Source: Sitta carolinensis (taxonomy: Eukaryota > Chordata > Aves > Passeriformes > Sittidae). From it: a stretch of DNA of 64,000 bases. Position numbers and translations under genes: made by a program. Shown here piece after piece: positions 16,301-29,600 of the stretch (its first letter is position 1; the number at the start of each line of letters is the position of its first letter). The stretch spans positions 6,386,501 to 6,450,500 of the forward strand of contig JAVUNC010000019.1 in assembly GCA_032173965.1 (NCBI GenBank). Reading direction: 5' to 3'. Under the pieces are notes generated by a model, which was not told the DNA's origin, searched no databases, and worked only from the letters and a program-made list of their open reading frames with translations.

Positions 16301-19300
16301 ATCTTGGGTTTAGTCAGATACGAAGGTTTTTTTCCCAGTCTTCCAACCATTTTCCATATTTCCCACAAATAGCAGTCTAGTTTGCCATGCTATCAGACAC
16401 CTTCTGCCCCAAGCTTGGCTGTTTTTCTCTACTGGTATTTGTCTGCACTTTCCCTTTGCTTAAAAAGCAATAGACTCATACAGAAAAAAAAAAAAAAAAA
16501 AAAAAAACTAGAACAGAAGCTATTAAAGTTGAAATAAAAATAAAAATTAGAACAATAAAAGTAGGAAAGAAGATTTTCTTGGTTTTCTTGACCAGCAAGA
16601 ACAAGTGGACAAGAAAGAATGTTACTGTTCATAACTGTATGACAAAAATTAGGAGTAACTAGCTCATTCTCAAGTTACAAAATTCATCATCTTCAAAGTA
16701 TCAACAACATAACAACATAATATCTACTAGCATAAGCATGCACTGATTTTTTTTTCCAAAGCTATAACAGAATCAACTGAAAATTCTGGTATTAAAGTGA
16801 ACTTTCACTAAGCTGCCCTTTTATACTGCTGAGGGATAGCACTAAGAGCTGTTGCCCAGTTGTTTCACCTTTCCCAGCAGCGTTTTTCAGCTCCCAAATT
16901 TAAAGTCTTTTTGTTTTGAGTTAGGTTTTTCAAACCCTGCTGCTCAAAGCCAGCAAAATGAAACACTTGAAGCCCACATTATTAATTTTACCATGATAAT
17001 CCTGCTCCTCCCCCAAGCAAAACATCTGTGTTTTCTAAAGGCAGCACTCTTACATATAATTGTAAATAAGTAAATGTATGCATGCAGAGTGAAGGGGCAT
17101 GTGAATAATTTGACAAAAAAGAAGCCTTCTCAGAAGGCAGAGAGAAGGGTAAGGGGAGAAACAAAACTAGGAGCAATGAACTCTTACAGTTATAAGCAGT
17201 AACTAGTTTAAACTACATTTTGTCTGCATTAAACTTGTAAAAACAAAAAGGGAAATATTTCTTGACTATGCAAATTGAAGAAATTGAGTAGCGTAAAATC
17301 AAAATAAGAACACGTCTGAGACTGTGCCAAAGAAAACTTGCACTAACTTTGTAGTCTACAGAATTCCAGAATTATGTTGATTCAGGAGACAAAAATTACC
17401 CCTCCCAGTAACCTAGAGCAACTTTGGTCTCATTTATAGTGTGCTGGAAAGAAAATACACTCTTTCAGATTTCTTAATCTGTCTCAGTAAATACAAGTAT
17501 CGTGTAATTTAATATTAATATAGGGTTTTTTTGTAGTTGAAGTAGCAGTAAAATTTGGTGGTCCTTTTTTCAATCTTGCTCAGATATTACTGGTTATTTA
17601 CAGGAAAATTAGCGATTTCATATAGAATTTTTCTCAGACAAATGTCTGTGTAGAACTGGTCTTTGCTAAGCTAGCAAGACACATATCCTTCCAAATATTT
17701 ATTAAGTCCTACGTTAAGAACATAAAACTCCAAATATCTTCACGGAAAGAACTTCAGTTTTCTCCTTACTGAAGATTCTGACAATTAGTAGAGTCATGCT
17801 ATCTTCCTCAGATAAAGAGCTAGAAAGAAACACTGTCCCTAGAAGAGAAGAACTAACCAGTTACACAGACTGTCCCCAGAAGAGGACGGGCAAAGTTACA
17901 CTCTCACTGCTCCTGGGATGATTCACCACAAAGAACTTCCTGAGAGAGAACGTTGGTTTCTTTGTGGTTTAGCTGCTGTGGGGCTTGATGCTGATTTAGC
18001 AGACAAAAACGACTTCTCTTAAAAACACAATATAAGGCAGGTTTTATGTATGATCCTTCTGACAAGGAGGCACCAACATCAGAGATTTTTCTTATATTTA
18101 ACACACTCTGTACATGAACTCAGCTGCAACTCCTATGGTAGCACTGACCAAGGCTAATCTTTCAGGCAGAAGTGTTTACATCAAAATGGAGATTGAGACA
18201 TTCTCCGTGGCAGAGGTTTAGACTAAAGATAAATCATCCATGAGTAACTTCAGCCATCACTCTCCTTTATAAAGAAGGAGCAAAACCAAGAGTGATGAAG
18301 CAGCTAAATAAATACTACTTTTTTTGTTATTTTTACAGCTGCCCAATGATTATATTTGCACATAGGGATCAGAGCATGTAGTGGCACACACTACAGTAAA
18401 AATTCCTCTCCCTTACATACTGCCTTCAGGAGTCTCCTCCTCCATAATCACGGACCAGCAAAGACTAATTTTCACTCAAGATGCAAACATGGAAGTGAAC
18501 CTGAGAACAACTCTTCTCTGTCACATGCCAGAGCCTCCAGAAATCCTCTCCTATCAAAGAGAACTTCCATTTCCAAAGGCAATGAAGACTTTGATCAGAA
18601 AATCTTTTTATTCAGGTTTAAGTTCACATGTATTTTCAGGCAGTATGGAGTACCTCCTGTAGAAGCTTTACATACTACCCACATTTGCAGAATATTTGGC
18701 TACAAAAAACTCGAGGCACTGTTGTACATTAGATTGCTCTTCCTTCAGTGCACTGCATGAAAAACAAAGTTCATGCACCCAAAAGAATTAAGAGAAATGG
18801 GGCAGAAAGCTAACATTTTAAAGTTTCCTCGACCTAGTGATCAACAGACTGGTTTGGTAACTTCCAATAAGAGATAGCTTAATCAGAAGCAACAAAAAAT
18901 TGTATGGTTTGACAGCAGTAGGTGACTAAGAAAGATGAAAAAGAAAACAGTATCTGCTGAAGTCCATAAAAGAAATATGGGAGAAATATTCAAACATTCA
19001 TAAAACAGGAAATGAAACAATAGGAAAGGAGAGATTTCTCTATGTTGTTGGAATGTCAGTGTCAATATTTGGCTATTTAAGCTGCTGAAAACTACTTTCA
19101 GACTATATATTAATTAGGAAAATTAGTAACTATTAGATATCTATACCATTACTTACACACTGGCCTCCACCTCCTGACTTGAAAGAATTAGTCGAGCAAA
19201 TGGTTTATCCTCAGACAGTTGAAACAATGTCTTAATCCATTGAGCCTGCCTGCTCTCAAAATTTACAAGACTTAAAAAGAGCTGTCAAAGAAGGTATAAA

Positions 19301-19458
19301 ACAAGATGTACTTGCATCAAACATTAGGTGGGCCTATAATATTCATTACAGCTAAATAATGTAAAAAATCTCAGTGTATTGCTATTAAGTGTCACTCCTC
19401 ACTGCTGCAGGTTTGCAAGAGAATCATCCAAACCCTTCCACCTCCTTCTCACACATAC
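13335..19458 (-). other. CDC42BPA: CDC42BPA intron between exons A and B
   Basis: This 6124-base intron has donor gtatgt and acceptor attttccag. A 24-base A run lies at 16484-16507. No CR1 fragment was recognised. The part around 15060-15240 is rich in TAAT-type homeodomain cores and was noted as a possible regulatory element. The open frames at 18356-18760 show no family features. Confidence 0.85.
16484..16507. repeat. A24 homopolymer
   Basis: A run of 24 A on the plus strand, followed by A-rich sequence. No polyadenylation signal or mRNA-like sequence is seen upstream, so it does not look like a retrocopy tail. Confidence 0.9.
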
Positions 19459-19550
19459 CTCCCCAAAGGCTCCTCGACCAATCACCTTCAGAATCTCAAA
19501 ATCTTCTTTATGTAATCGCATCTGTTTCACTTTAGATGTAAAAGGTTTGG
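19459..19550 (-). CDS. CDC42BPA: CDC42BPA (MRCK-alpha) coding exon A: kinase lead-in and glycine-rich loop
   Basis: On the minus strand a 92-base exon follows a pyrimidine-rich tract ending in tttgtttcag and stops before the donor gtatgt. It starts with two bases that complete a split codon, then encodes 30 residues beginning [18 protein letters not shown] and ending in the nucleotide-binding loop GRGAFGE (GxGxxG). Known family: MRCK-alpha is a Cdc42-binding kinase that phosphorylates myosin phosphatase and LIM kinase to drive actomyosin contraction. This exon covers the segment between the N-terminal dimerisation region and the kinase core. As I recall the human protein, the match is near complete, with K for R in the LHREDFE stretch. 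The paralogue MRCK-beta has FTQLVKEMQLH here, which favours alpha. The exon ends in phase 0 and joins exon B in frame. It is probably coding exon 2, because the N-terminal exon is not in the window. Confidence 0.95.
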
Positions 19551-20436
19551 CTGAAACAAAGGGAAAAAAGAATCATTAAAAAACCCAAAAAGCAACCCAC
19601 GCAAAAACCAAAAAACAAAGTAACACAAAATAGATGCAATCAGAGGCCTAAAAACAAGGGATCATTTTGCTTATATATCTGTATATCCTAAACGAATATA
19701 ATGAAGTTTAAAGCCAGAAATAATGAAGTAAGAACTAAATCAAACCTGCTGTGAGAAAAAGCTTTATGAAGTAAGCTCGCTTTTGCCTTCTTTTAATTTT
19801 TACAAAAATGGAGTCAAGCTGACTAAATTTTTCTACAGACTTGAGTTCAGAGCCATCCGCTGCATCTGTGTTATATAACTCTGATTGTAAAAGCAAAGTA
19901 TAATATAATGAGTTCACTTTGGACAATATTAATTTATTTGCCAATCAGCCAAACAATACTGTATTCAATGAAAAATTAAAATGGTGATGAATGGCAAGTG
20001 GAAGGGCAATATTGGCCTACACAATGTATTATGCAATGTTTTTGAAAACTACTTCTTCAACATTGGTAACAGTTAACAGCCAATTCTTGGCTTTTAGAAG
20101 GAAGAACAGTTACACTCAAGACATCATTAACACATTCAGTGAAAAAAACTGAACATATTTTCAAGTCAAGCTTCATTTTCCTCTTTTTTTCCTTCTCTTT
20201 TTTTAATGTATTTGAAAACAGTAAGCAAAATAATGTATTGTATTCCAAACAGGTAAAAACCCCTGCACTGTTTGAAGTAAAACAGTCTCAGGAGTACTAT
20301 TCATCTCTTTCGGCCCCATTTAGCACTACAATTAACCAGTCCTGGCTCATTAATATGTGCTTTCTGCATGCATGCAAAACATCCAAGTTACTGTCAACTC
20401 TACATCAAAACACACATAGCACAACCCTTGGGAAGG

Positions 20437-20452
20437 AAAAAAAAAAAAAAAA
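20437..20452. repeat. A16 homopolymer
   Basis: A run of 16 A on the plus strand, about 140 bases before the MIR-like relic. Confidence 0.9.
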
Positions 20453-20591
20453 CCCATGAAGTAATTTAGCAGGAAAAGGATTTCTTTATAAAATTCTTGT
20501 TTTAAAGGCATGTTCAGTACTTTACACAAAAGAAATCCTATTGTTCAAACAGATACTTCAGTAAATATGGATCATACAAGAAGGTTGTATA

Positions 20592-20722
20592 ATCAGGACT
20601 GGGATGGGTCTCAGAAACATGAATTCAATTTCTGGCTCGAAGGCAATCTAGCTCAATGATCCCAAACAAGCAACTTGAGGTACTTCACCCAGTTTCACAT
20701 CTATGAAAAGGGGACAGAATTT
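20592..20722 (+). mobile_element. MIR / CORE-SINE-like ancient SINE relic
   Basis: Plus-strand blocks follow the order of the MIR-type SINE consensus as I know it: ctcagaaacatgaattcaat then ttctggctc (consensus TCAGxxxCCTGGGTTCxAxTCCTGGCTC), followed by cccaaacaagcaacttgagg (consensus TTGGGCAAGTCACTTAACC), and then cccagtttcacatctatgaa with aaggggac (consensus CTCAGTTTCCCCATCTGTAAAATGGGGA). Such tRNA-derived SINEs predate the bird-mammal split and are rare and badly decayed in birds. Boundaries are approximate. Confidence 0.65.
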
Positions 20723-22343
20723 TTGTAGCAGACAAGGCGTTGACCATCACTTTGCTGAATCACAAAACCCCCAAAAAGCACACTGTAAGGTCGCCATTTT
20801 ACAAGGCCCATAAAAACCTTATTAGCTTATGCTTTCAGGGTACAGGGACCCATCTCTGTCCATTTATCTCTCTACAGAGGCTGATGGAATCAGGGCAGCT
20901 TTATTTGCAGGGAAAAGCTGGAACAGGCATCGTATTGCAGAACAATTTGTTCAGAATAACATTTCTAAACAGAAATGGGGAACTGTTTTCAAAAGCTCCA
21001 AAAGCAAATGACCCTAAGAAAGAACCAAATTAAATAGACCTAGACGCGTGTAATAAAACCAAATATGGGTTTCCTAGAATTCAGTATTTTTCTTTCTGAT
21101 GTTATGAAAAAATCCTACTAAAACCCTACAATTCAATTTAGAACTTCAATATTAATCATGCAGCCCTTCAAGGCACTACAGCATCCTTGCCCAAAAGACT
21201 ACTGCCTTCAACTCAGCAACGCAATCTTATAAACTGAGTCAAGACACAAGCTACCTGTCATTTTGATACCTAAAAAGCCCCAGAAAAGGTTTTCTTCCTA
21301 GTCCTTAAAGTAGCTTTCTAAACCACCTCTGAACAGCAATGATGCTAGAATGCAGGGATTTCTTGTTTACAGCACAGCTCTACTAACATTCACGGTACAA
21401 TACATGAAACCCTTTAAAAATCTCAGTGATTCCAAAGCCTGAACCTGGTCTCTTTTTTCTGAAACTTCTCAGACACCAGGAATCAATTCTCAGGAATTAC
21501 ATCTGTTCCAACTACAAGAACATCCGCTTATGATTAAAAAAACCCCAGCATTAGGTCCAAATAGCAAAGATTCAGCCACATAACACTGAGATTTTCACTG
21601 TAGTGCTACTTTTGCTTTACACTTATAATAACTTTATTCAAAATATTGAATTACAAAATTAAAATACAGGTTTAATATTACATTTTAAGTACTGCTAAAA
21701 TACAATTTAAACAGAAGTATATTACTCAAGTTCACAGAGATCCCCCAAACTTTCAATAATCTTTTATTCTTTAAAAGAAAGGTCTTGCAGTAGAAAAAGT
21801 AATAAGAAAATGTATTGCCTTACTTGGACAGCCTGAGCTATGCTACACTAAGTGACTGAATACAAATATTAATACTACTGATGAATACTACTGAACAAAT
21901 TAAAACAAGCCATTAGAGCCTTTTAACTTGAAAAACAACTGATTGAAAACAAACATGTAGTTCTCAACTTCAACATTTTTTGACCATTATAGGTCTGGCT
22001 AGAGTACAAGGCAAAATTTCTTGCTAACAAGCAACAGCAGAGCTGTTTAAACCACAAAGCTCTTCCTCACTTTATATTGCAAGGAAAGGCCTGTCATTCT
22101 TTAATTATTACATTCTGAAATCTTCCAGGGTTCCCATAGGGACTCTGGAAAAATAAACATCACTATAACTACTTCAGTAAAATAAAGATGACAAAAATAG
22201 GTTTGGAGTAGGTTAAATGATTTGTAGTATCAGCATTAGTGGAAAAGTATGTAAAATCTCCCTCCTCTGTAACTTCTTTATCACCTCTAGCAGAGATGTC
22301 AATGTAGAACCAAGCAGCTTTTAGAAGAAAGATAGAGCCCCAG

Positions 22344-22357
22344 AAAAAAAGAAAAAA

Positions 22358-22389
<32 letters not shown>

Positions 22390-22402
22390 AAAAGAAAAAG
22401 AA
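22344..22402. repeat. 59-base A-rich purine tract
   Basis: An uninterrupted purine stretch of A runs separated by single G. In the sense direction of CDC42BPA it is a long pyrimidine (U-rich) tract. Confidence 0.9.
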
Positions 22403-25400
22403 TTGCCCTAGGAATGTGCTCCAAATAGCTTGTTCCAAAAAAGGTCAATTTGCTTTATCATCAACGTTGTTTGTCTGCTGTGCAAACATCTGCTGCTCTT
22501 GTGGCAACAGCAATGTTAAGTATAGAAAACTTGGCCTGGCGTCTGGGAAGGCCTCTCTTCAGACAGCATTTCACCCTTGCAGCTCTCCAGACTAGGAGGT
22601 TAACAGGCAGACATTTTGCAACCAGTTTGGCAGTGTCCTACACGCCTGATAGAGAGAGCAAACAGTCAAGCCAGGGAATGCTTTTCAAACTAGTGTGCTC
22701 CAAGGGGTCCCTGAAAAGCAGATTTGCAGGAACACAGCCCTCGTTTACACCCCCATCTTCCTAAATGGAATCAGCACAAAGTCAGCAGAAAACAACACCC
22801 TCTTTTTCCACAGGAGCTGTGGTTTCCTTCATGGTTGATATGAGATTGACAGACTTTTGCTGCAGATTTTTTAGAGCAAGTGGCAGTATGGGCATTTCCT
22901 TTGGTGCTTCATTCAGCCTACAGAAATACACAGGGGCATAGATGTTTTTTTCCATACACACATCCCTTTACAAATTTGGTAGCCATGTGTGATTCAGATT
23001 AGGGAGCAGCAGTTTGCTGTGCCAAAGGGAACTCTTCCTCCTCCAAACCAGGGGAAAGTGTGGGCAGCCTGGCCACTGCCTCCTCCTGCTGGTTTTCAAC
23101 TCAGCAAGAACTGGAAGTTCATTATATAAAACTTGCCAGTATGTTCTCTACGGCCACATGTTGACAAATCACACACAGTGTTCATGGAGGAGGCTGCTCT
23201 GGAAAATATTCTATGTTATCAGTCTCTGTGGAGGAGATGGAGAGATAAGACTTGACCTATAAAATCTCTTGTGTGAGAACACTTGGCCACTCCACCTGGC
23301 CAGTACTTCCGATCTCACCCTGCCTAGGAAAACTGTGCCACCACCCTCTTGGCAAGATTCCTTGCCCTTATTCAACCAATTACACATGGCAAGGAAAAAC
23401 AATCTCCCAATTCACCCTCAGGGCAACCAAGTGTACTGATGCAGCAAGCTAAGCTGTGTTTTCAAACAAGGTGAACCTGCCATGGCTATTCTTTCAATTT
23501 ATTTAAGTTTCTAGGGGTCTTTCCCCACATTTCATGCTTTAGCCATTCATTCCATTTATGCCTATAATGCATACAAACAATAAAATTCAGTAAAAGGAGA
23601 ATACAACAAGTATTAAAAATTTAGATTTTTTTTCCAGTTGAAATTTAACCACAACTCCATCAGAAGTAACACGTTAAACACACAGAAAAACACTCAGGAG
23701 AAGTCTAGTTGCCAAGCCAGGCATGCAGAGGAACATATGTTCTACCCCCTGGCCCTGGAAAGGCAGGATTTTATTATAATGACAACCATCCAGCAGAAGA
23801 GAGGCAAAACAATGGGCTCTGCAGTAGTGACACTGAGCTTCAACAGTCTGTTTATCATATTTACAGTGGGGAAGCAGTTATTAGCATTACTTACAGCCTA
23901 TTTAATACTAAGGAGATTACCTTGTAAACTCTTGGAGACAGAAGTCCATACCTCCCAAAGAGCTGACATAGGGATGGCAGTGACACGTTTGATAGCCCAA
24001 TGCAGTTTACTATTAGGATTATACCAAGGGACATCAAAACAGTAAAACAGCTGTACTGGATGCTTTTTTAGCCAAGTTAGTCTCATGCTCCTGCCCTGCT
24101 CACTCTCCCTCCAGCTCCAAGCTTCTGTCTGCAGAGCTTGGGCAGGGCTAGCCCTGGAATTCAGATTTTCCCAGGCTAACCTGCTGGCAGGTACCTGCTT
24201 CTCCCTCACCTGCCAGTGCCCCTTCCCCTCCCCAGCACAGCACAGAAGGGAACCAGGGGTGCTGCAGGCACGGGTTGAAACTGAACCCATGTGAAATGAA
24301 GATCATGTTGACTTGTTAAACAAAGTGCAGCACACCTGGAGCAGCAATTGGGAATGTGTTCCCACAACCAATTTAAAGAGAAAACTAAACCTAACAGGAC
24401 AGCATTCAGGGATTCCTCTTGGTGTCTCACTGAAGCTGTATTTGCTTTTGGATAAACAAAAACTACAGCTAGCTAACTCGGCTAAGACTGAAGACTCTAC
24501 CCCTGACTGACAGGTTGCAGTAAGAGACCAGTATCTTACCTCCCAAATTACAGAACGTGCTTCCTTAGTGAGCCAGGCATCCCAGAGCAAACCCAGCCTT
24601 CTGCCCACTGCACTGTTCAATGTAAAATACCATGTCAAGCCAAAGGTATAGAAATGAAAAAATCTGTCCACCAGAACTGTCAACAACAATGGTGAAAGTT
24701 CATTCTGAAGGAAATAGACTGGGAAAAAAAGCAACCACGGGAAACTAGTCACTTGCCATTACAAGACAAAACCCCCTTTGCTTCACTAGCTAGAAGTTAT
24801 TTATTAAAATACATACGGAGCTTCCCAAGGCAAATGAGGAAAAACACATAACCTAAGAGATTGTAATTTAATTGAATAACCAGAAGGCTCTAATTCTTCC
24901 TAGTGCTGTCTTTGGAAAAAAAAAAACAAAACAAAATTCAAGCACCCCAACAAAAAACCCACCACAAACCCAAAGCAGAATAATATACTGACAGCTCTCT
25001 TCTTTAAAAACGTTCTGTAGTTTTGAAATTTCAGCTAAATTCCTGAAAGGAACTTAACAAGTGTTTCCACTTTACAGGCTTGATCCAAACCTAAAGTATT
25101 TATTTTCCACTGGCGTCTATCAGCTGTGATTATGAAATGTGTAAATAGCATTTTTGAGTTAAGACAGACCATAGCCGAAGCTTTCAAAAAACTCCAGAAA
25201 GGAGGTGTGAGAGAAAACCACTGGCAAAATAAACAGTATTTCTTGAAACAAAGGGGAAGCAATTGACAATCAGCAAGGCAGAGCTGCTTAAAGCATAATT
25301 TGAGAGGAGATGGAAAAGAAATCTCTCCTCTCCACCCACCTAAGGTTGGCAGAACAGCCAAGAAGGCTTTGTTGCAGTTTCTGCCAACTCTCTGGAGGAA

Positions 25401-26642
25401 ATCGGGATGAAACATCGTAGTCAACTGCGATAGCAGCTGAACCACAGAACATTAGTCAAGACAATGTAAAAAATAAAAGCCACAAATACCCTTCTCAGTT
25501 TTAACAGTTAAGATTCAGTTTTCACTCCCTCAGAACATTTTTAACGTGTTTTCCCTGATGAACAGTTAAGTGCCAGCATCTCTAAACCCAAGTTAAGAAT
25601 CTGGCATTTTCCAGGAATGAGAAGCATGTCCACAAATTCCTGTGCTATGGTATAGACAGACACAATATTCTGGATCCCGCTGCTCGCATCAAGGTCAAGT
25701 AGAGACCATCCAGACATCGTTGGCTACAGCGACCACAAAATATTCTTCAACAGGAATTTTAAAATCAGGGAGAAAAATAAAATACCTTTCCCAAACATAC
25801 TAGAGTAGTTCTGGTTTGTCCTTCCCCAGACTCAGACAAAAATAATCCCTGTTCATGAAACACCCACTGCAGATCTGGACAACACTTCCACACCACATCA
25901 AGATATAGCCATTATTTTTTTATATTACCATTCTTTCTCGTCCCAAGAATTTCAGTAAACCACTCTATGTTTAAATATTATTATACTAGCAGCAAAGTGA
26001 AATATTGAACTTTAATTCATCCTGCTGCGGATTGGAATTCTAAAGCAAGACTCAACTGGCTGTGCTACAAGACTCCTGTTCCACCTTATTAAAGAGGGTA
26101 GAAATACTCTGGGAGCAAATCAAGAGCAGACAGGAAGAAAGTTTTGTGATATTTTAAAACCCTGAAAGGCTAAAACAAAGGAGAAGGAAGAAGGTGGCCT
26201 TACACTTTGTAAAGCACAATGCTGCTTCGACTCCATCCCTCATGCTGTCCCAGAGCTGGAAACAAGTCAATTAAAATCACACTTCTGACAGCCAAGCTTA
26301 AACTTCACAGTCCCCTATGACTAACAAATAGCTCAGTATGCTGGTATTTGACTGCCAAAAAATGCTGGACCTTTCAGCTGTAAATAAAATCAATCAGACC
26401 TGTGTTTAGAATTACTAAATGATCTGAAAAATCAAAATAAATCAGGCATCGAAAAGGAATAAGGAGAATTCTTAGTTCTTCAAAGCACTACTTTTTACAA
26501 TGTAAAGCAGGTATAACACCTTCTAGTCTGGCTAGACTGTGGAAAAAGAGCCGTTTGTGGAACACTGTGTGTTGATGAATATCAGAGGAAAAAAAAAAAT
26601 CAAACATTGCGCAATAAGCAGAGCATGCAACCACACTTCAAT

Positions 26643-26681
26643 GAGGGAGGGGGAAAAAAAGAAAAGAAAAGGGAGGAAGAA
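26643..26681. repeat. 39-base purine tract with mirror symmetry
   Basis: A purine-only run built as G-rich, A-rich, G-rich (gagggaggggg, then a's with single g's, then gggaggaagaa). Mirror-symmetric purine tracts of this kind can form triplex (H-DNA). Confidence 0.85.
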
Positions 26682-29600
26682 TGTGTCAAGTAACAGCACT
26701 CTACTCTGTAGACCAGCTACTGCTATAAGCACAAGTAAGGCCTCAAACATGTACTCTCTCAAAGCACTTATTGAGGAATCAATAATTTCATCGTTTCTTT
26801 TGTTCTGTATTAATGTTTTTGCACCCCTCATTAAAGAATGGTTCAATACGTATTTGATTTATAATTCAAATAATCCTCTCAATTAAAATACAAACATGAA
26901 CCCTCTCTAGAAATTCTGGTGCATGCTGTACTAACACAGAAATGTTTTATGAGAAGAAGGCCAGAAACTGAGTCCCCTGCACAGCTTCCCAGGTATTTCA
27001 CAGCACTGCAGAAGTCTCCATTTCTGAAGCTGCAGAAAGAAGGATTTTAAGGGATACTGCCTTACACTCCCTTCTCTTGCCTCCCTTTCACCTCAGAATT
27101 TTAATTAAAAGAAAATATCTATATAAAGGAAATTACTAAGATCAGACATTTGATAATTTTTTTGCTGATACTGAGAGTCTCATTGCATCTTACATGAGCA
27201 ACTAACGTTACAAATTTTTGCTTTTGAGGAGAAAAAAAAGAGCTGTAAAAATTAAAGCACTTTAAATCTTTTTTAATTAGTTAAATTATACACTCTAATC
27301 CTTGCGAGAAGGGGAGTGAGCAGACTCTCCACAAACTTTACTTTCCTTCTCTAAAATGACTCATTCATGTAGCCATATATTCTCAGCCAACACTTACACT
27401 TAGAACTTGTCAAAATGCACACCTGTCAAGTCTCATGCAGTACACAAATCCTTTGAGTCCTGCCTCCCACTCCTCCACTACGGTGCTTTTCCCCCCAAAT
27501 TCTCTGCATGTTCCTGCAGACACTTCCCACCGAGCTGCAAGGGTCTCAGAAGAAGGACAGTAATGCAGCCAAACCAAAAACACCAGGCAAACTCCCCTTC
27601 AGGATGTCACTGGCAGGTACCCACAGTCTGAACATGAACATGTACCAACATACCTTGTTTCCTCCTCAAGAGCATGGCACACACCTGCTCATAAAGCACT
27701 TCATATACTGCAGGTGCCACTGACACTTGTTTGCATTTGCATTGCAACATGGCTCAAAAGCCCCCAGCAGAGCCAGAGCACCTGTACAGATGCACACAAT
27801 TACACTCCTATTCCAGCCGTTAGAGACAAATTTGAAACTAAAATGTTTTATGAAGTCCTGCATTCATGACATTAAACTGAATTTCGAAAAGCAAAACCAA
27901 CTTCAATATAATGTACGTCAAATGGGAATATTAAAAGCTATACTGAGTAGGAACTTTGTGTTGTGAGCAAGAATTTTGCCTAGATTAAAATAAGATTCAT
28001 CTCCACAACTGCTTTTTATTGAAATTTTGAATTCCCAGTCAGAAAAGAAGAAACAACTTCCCTATGTCCACAGAAATGGTTCCACCTGGACAGCTGGAGC
28101 TCCTCTTCCACACATACCTCACACCACTTTAAATGCCATCACCCTATTTGTACTGTAAGGACTGCAAACTACTCATTTGCTTGCTTCTTGTCTTTCAAGC
28201 TGGGTAATCCAATTGAACAGGTACATTATTGTCTGGTTCTTTTGCACTGACACAAGGACAAAACGATTAAAATTCAAAACTAAGTCATGTTTCAAAAACT
28301 GTTCTTAGTTTTGTGACATTCCATGGAGTTATGACATCAACAGCAGCCCTTTATTAAAGAAACCACACTCCTTAAAGGTCTCCAAAGATCCTAAAACTTC
28401 AGCACTTTTCCAGAGTTACCTTAAAACTAATGAAATTAAAATAAAAAAATAATTAATCATTTGAAAGTTCGGCACCATTAGTATGTAAATTGCCTGTAAT
28501 AAACTTGATTTGGCCCACTTGAGAATAAAGACCATATCATAAAGCTTAAGTACCTAACTGTGCACCAGATCCGGCACTCTATTTCTCAACTACAATCATC
28601 TTCACTTTCTTCCTGATTAAGTGATCACCGTAAAATAATGCTGATTAAGATATTTTTATTTTGACCGCACTTCACCTTATGGCAATTTTAACAATTTTAT
28701 CTTCAATGCAGCTGAATCACTAAAACCTGTTTCTACTGCAAACCATAAAAAATAACATAAATCAAAATTTGAAGAGAATCTTCATTTTGAAGAATACAAA
28801 TATGTCTCCCAACACCTGTAACCAACCTATAATAAACATTTTCTGTAAGCAGGATGTTCCTACATAAACCACATTTGTCTGTGAGCACACATGCAGGTGT
28901 CAAGAGATTCTTTTTTGCTTTGATCCACACCTTCTTTGTATCACCAAGGTTGCAATAAACAATAACTCTGGAACCCAGAGGATGGATTTAATTACTTATG
29001 AAACCAAATAAAAACTTGCACTTATTTTTGAGTAAGTATCTTGGTTCTAGTTTTAGGCACCCTATGCTTATGTTACCTATAGATAAAATGTTTTCAAACC
29101 ACCTTTTCAGGGCATATTGCTTCAAATGGTCCCTTTAGAATTCCTAATGAGTCAAGTGAAAGGGAGTCACTAATGGTGCACCTAAACTGACTTTTGTGCT
29201 ACTGTGCACGTCACTGATTTCAGTGTCCCTGTCAAGGACAAGTCAGAAATAAGAGAGGCCCCAAATCCATGAACTCTTACATGCACATAGGTGCAAGGCT
29301 GAGCCTGAATGAAGAGTCATCTTTGAGTAATTCTATAAGAAGAAACAATCATTTGGTTTTATTTATCAAATTTCGATCAGAAGAGGAGGCCAGAAGTGAA
29401 ATCGACCATCTTTCTGTAAAAGATTGATTGGTTCAGTTTCAAACTATAAACTAACCAAAAAGAACAATTAGGCTCAATACAAACTGTTCTTCATCTTCAA
29501 ATTCTAGACATATTTTCAAAATGTTGTAAGCTTTTTTCCCTAAATACAGACAGGAAAGACAGTCTTACATGAATCTGAAATACTGGAGAAGAAATGTTTT

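Noticed and set aside
16200..16510. A24 run as the tail of a processed pseudogene
   Set aside because: No polyadenylation signal at the expected distance, no coding remnant upstream and no visible target-site duplication.
18356..18760. 134-codon plus-strand open frame near exon A
   Set aside because: No family resemblance, opposite strand to the gene and no splice context.
24303..24752. 149-codon open frame on the minus strand
   Set aside because: No domain or motif, not in frame with CDC42BPA exons, hydrophobic and aromatic-rich in the way random antisense frames often are.
25035..25445. 136-codon open frame on the minus strand, Cys- and Phe-rich
   Set aside because: No spacing pattern of a known cysteine motif and no flanking splice sites that fit; most likely chance.
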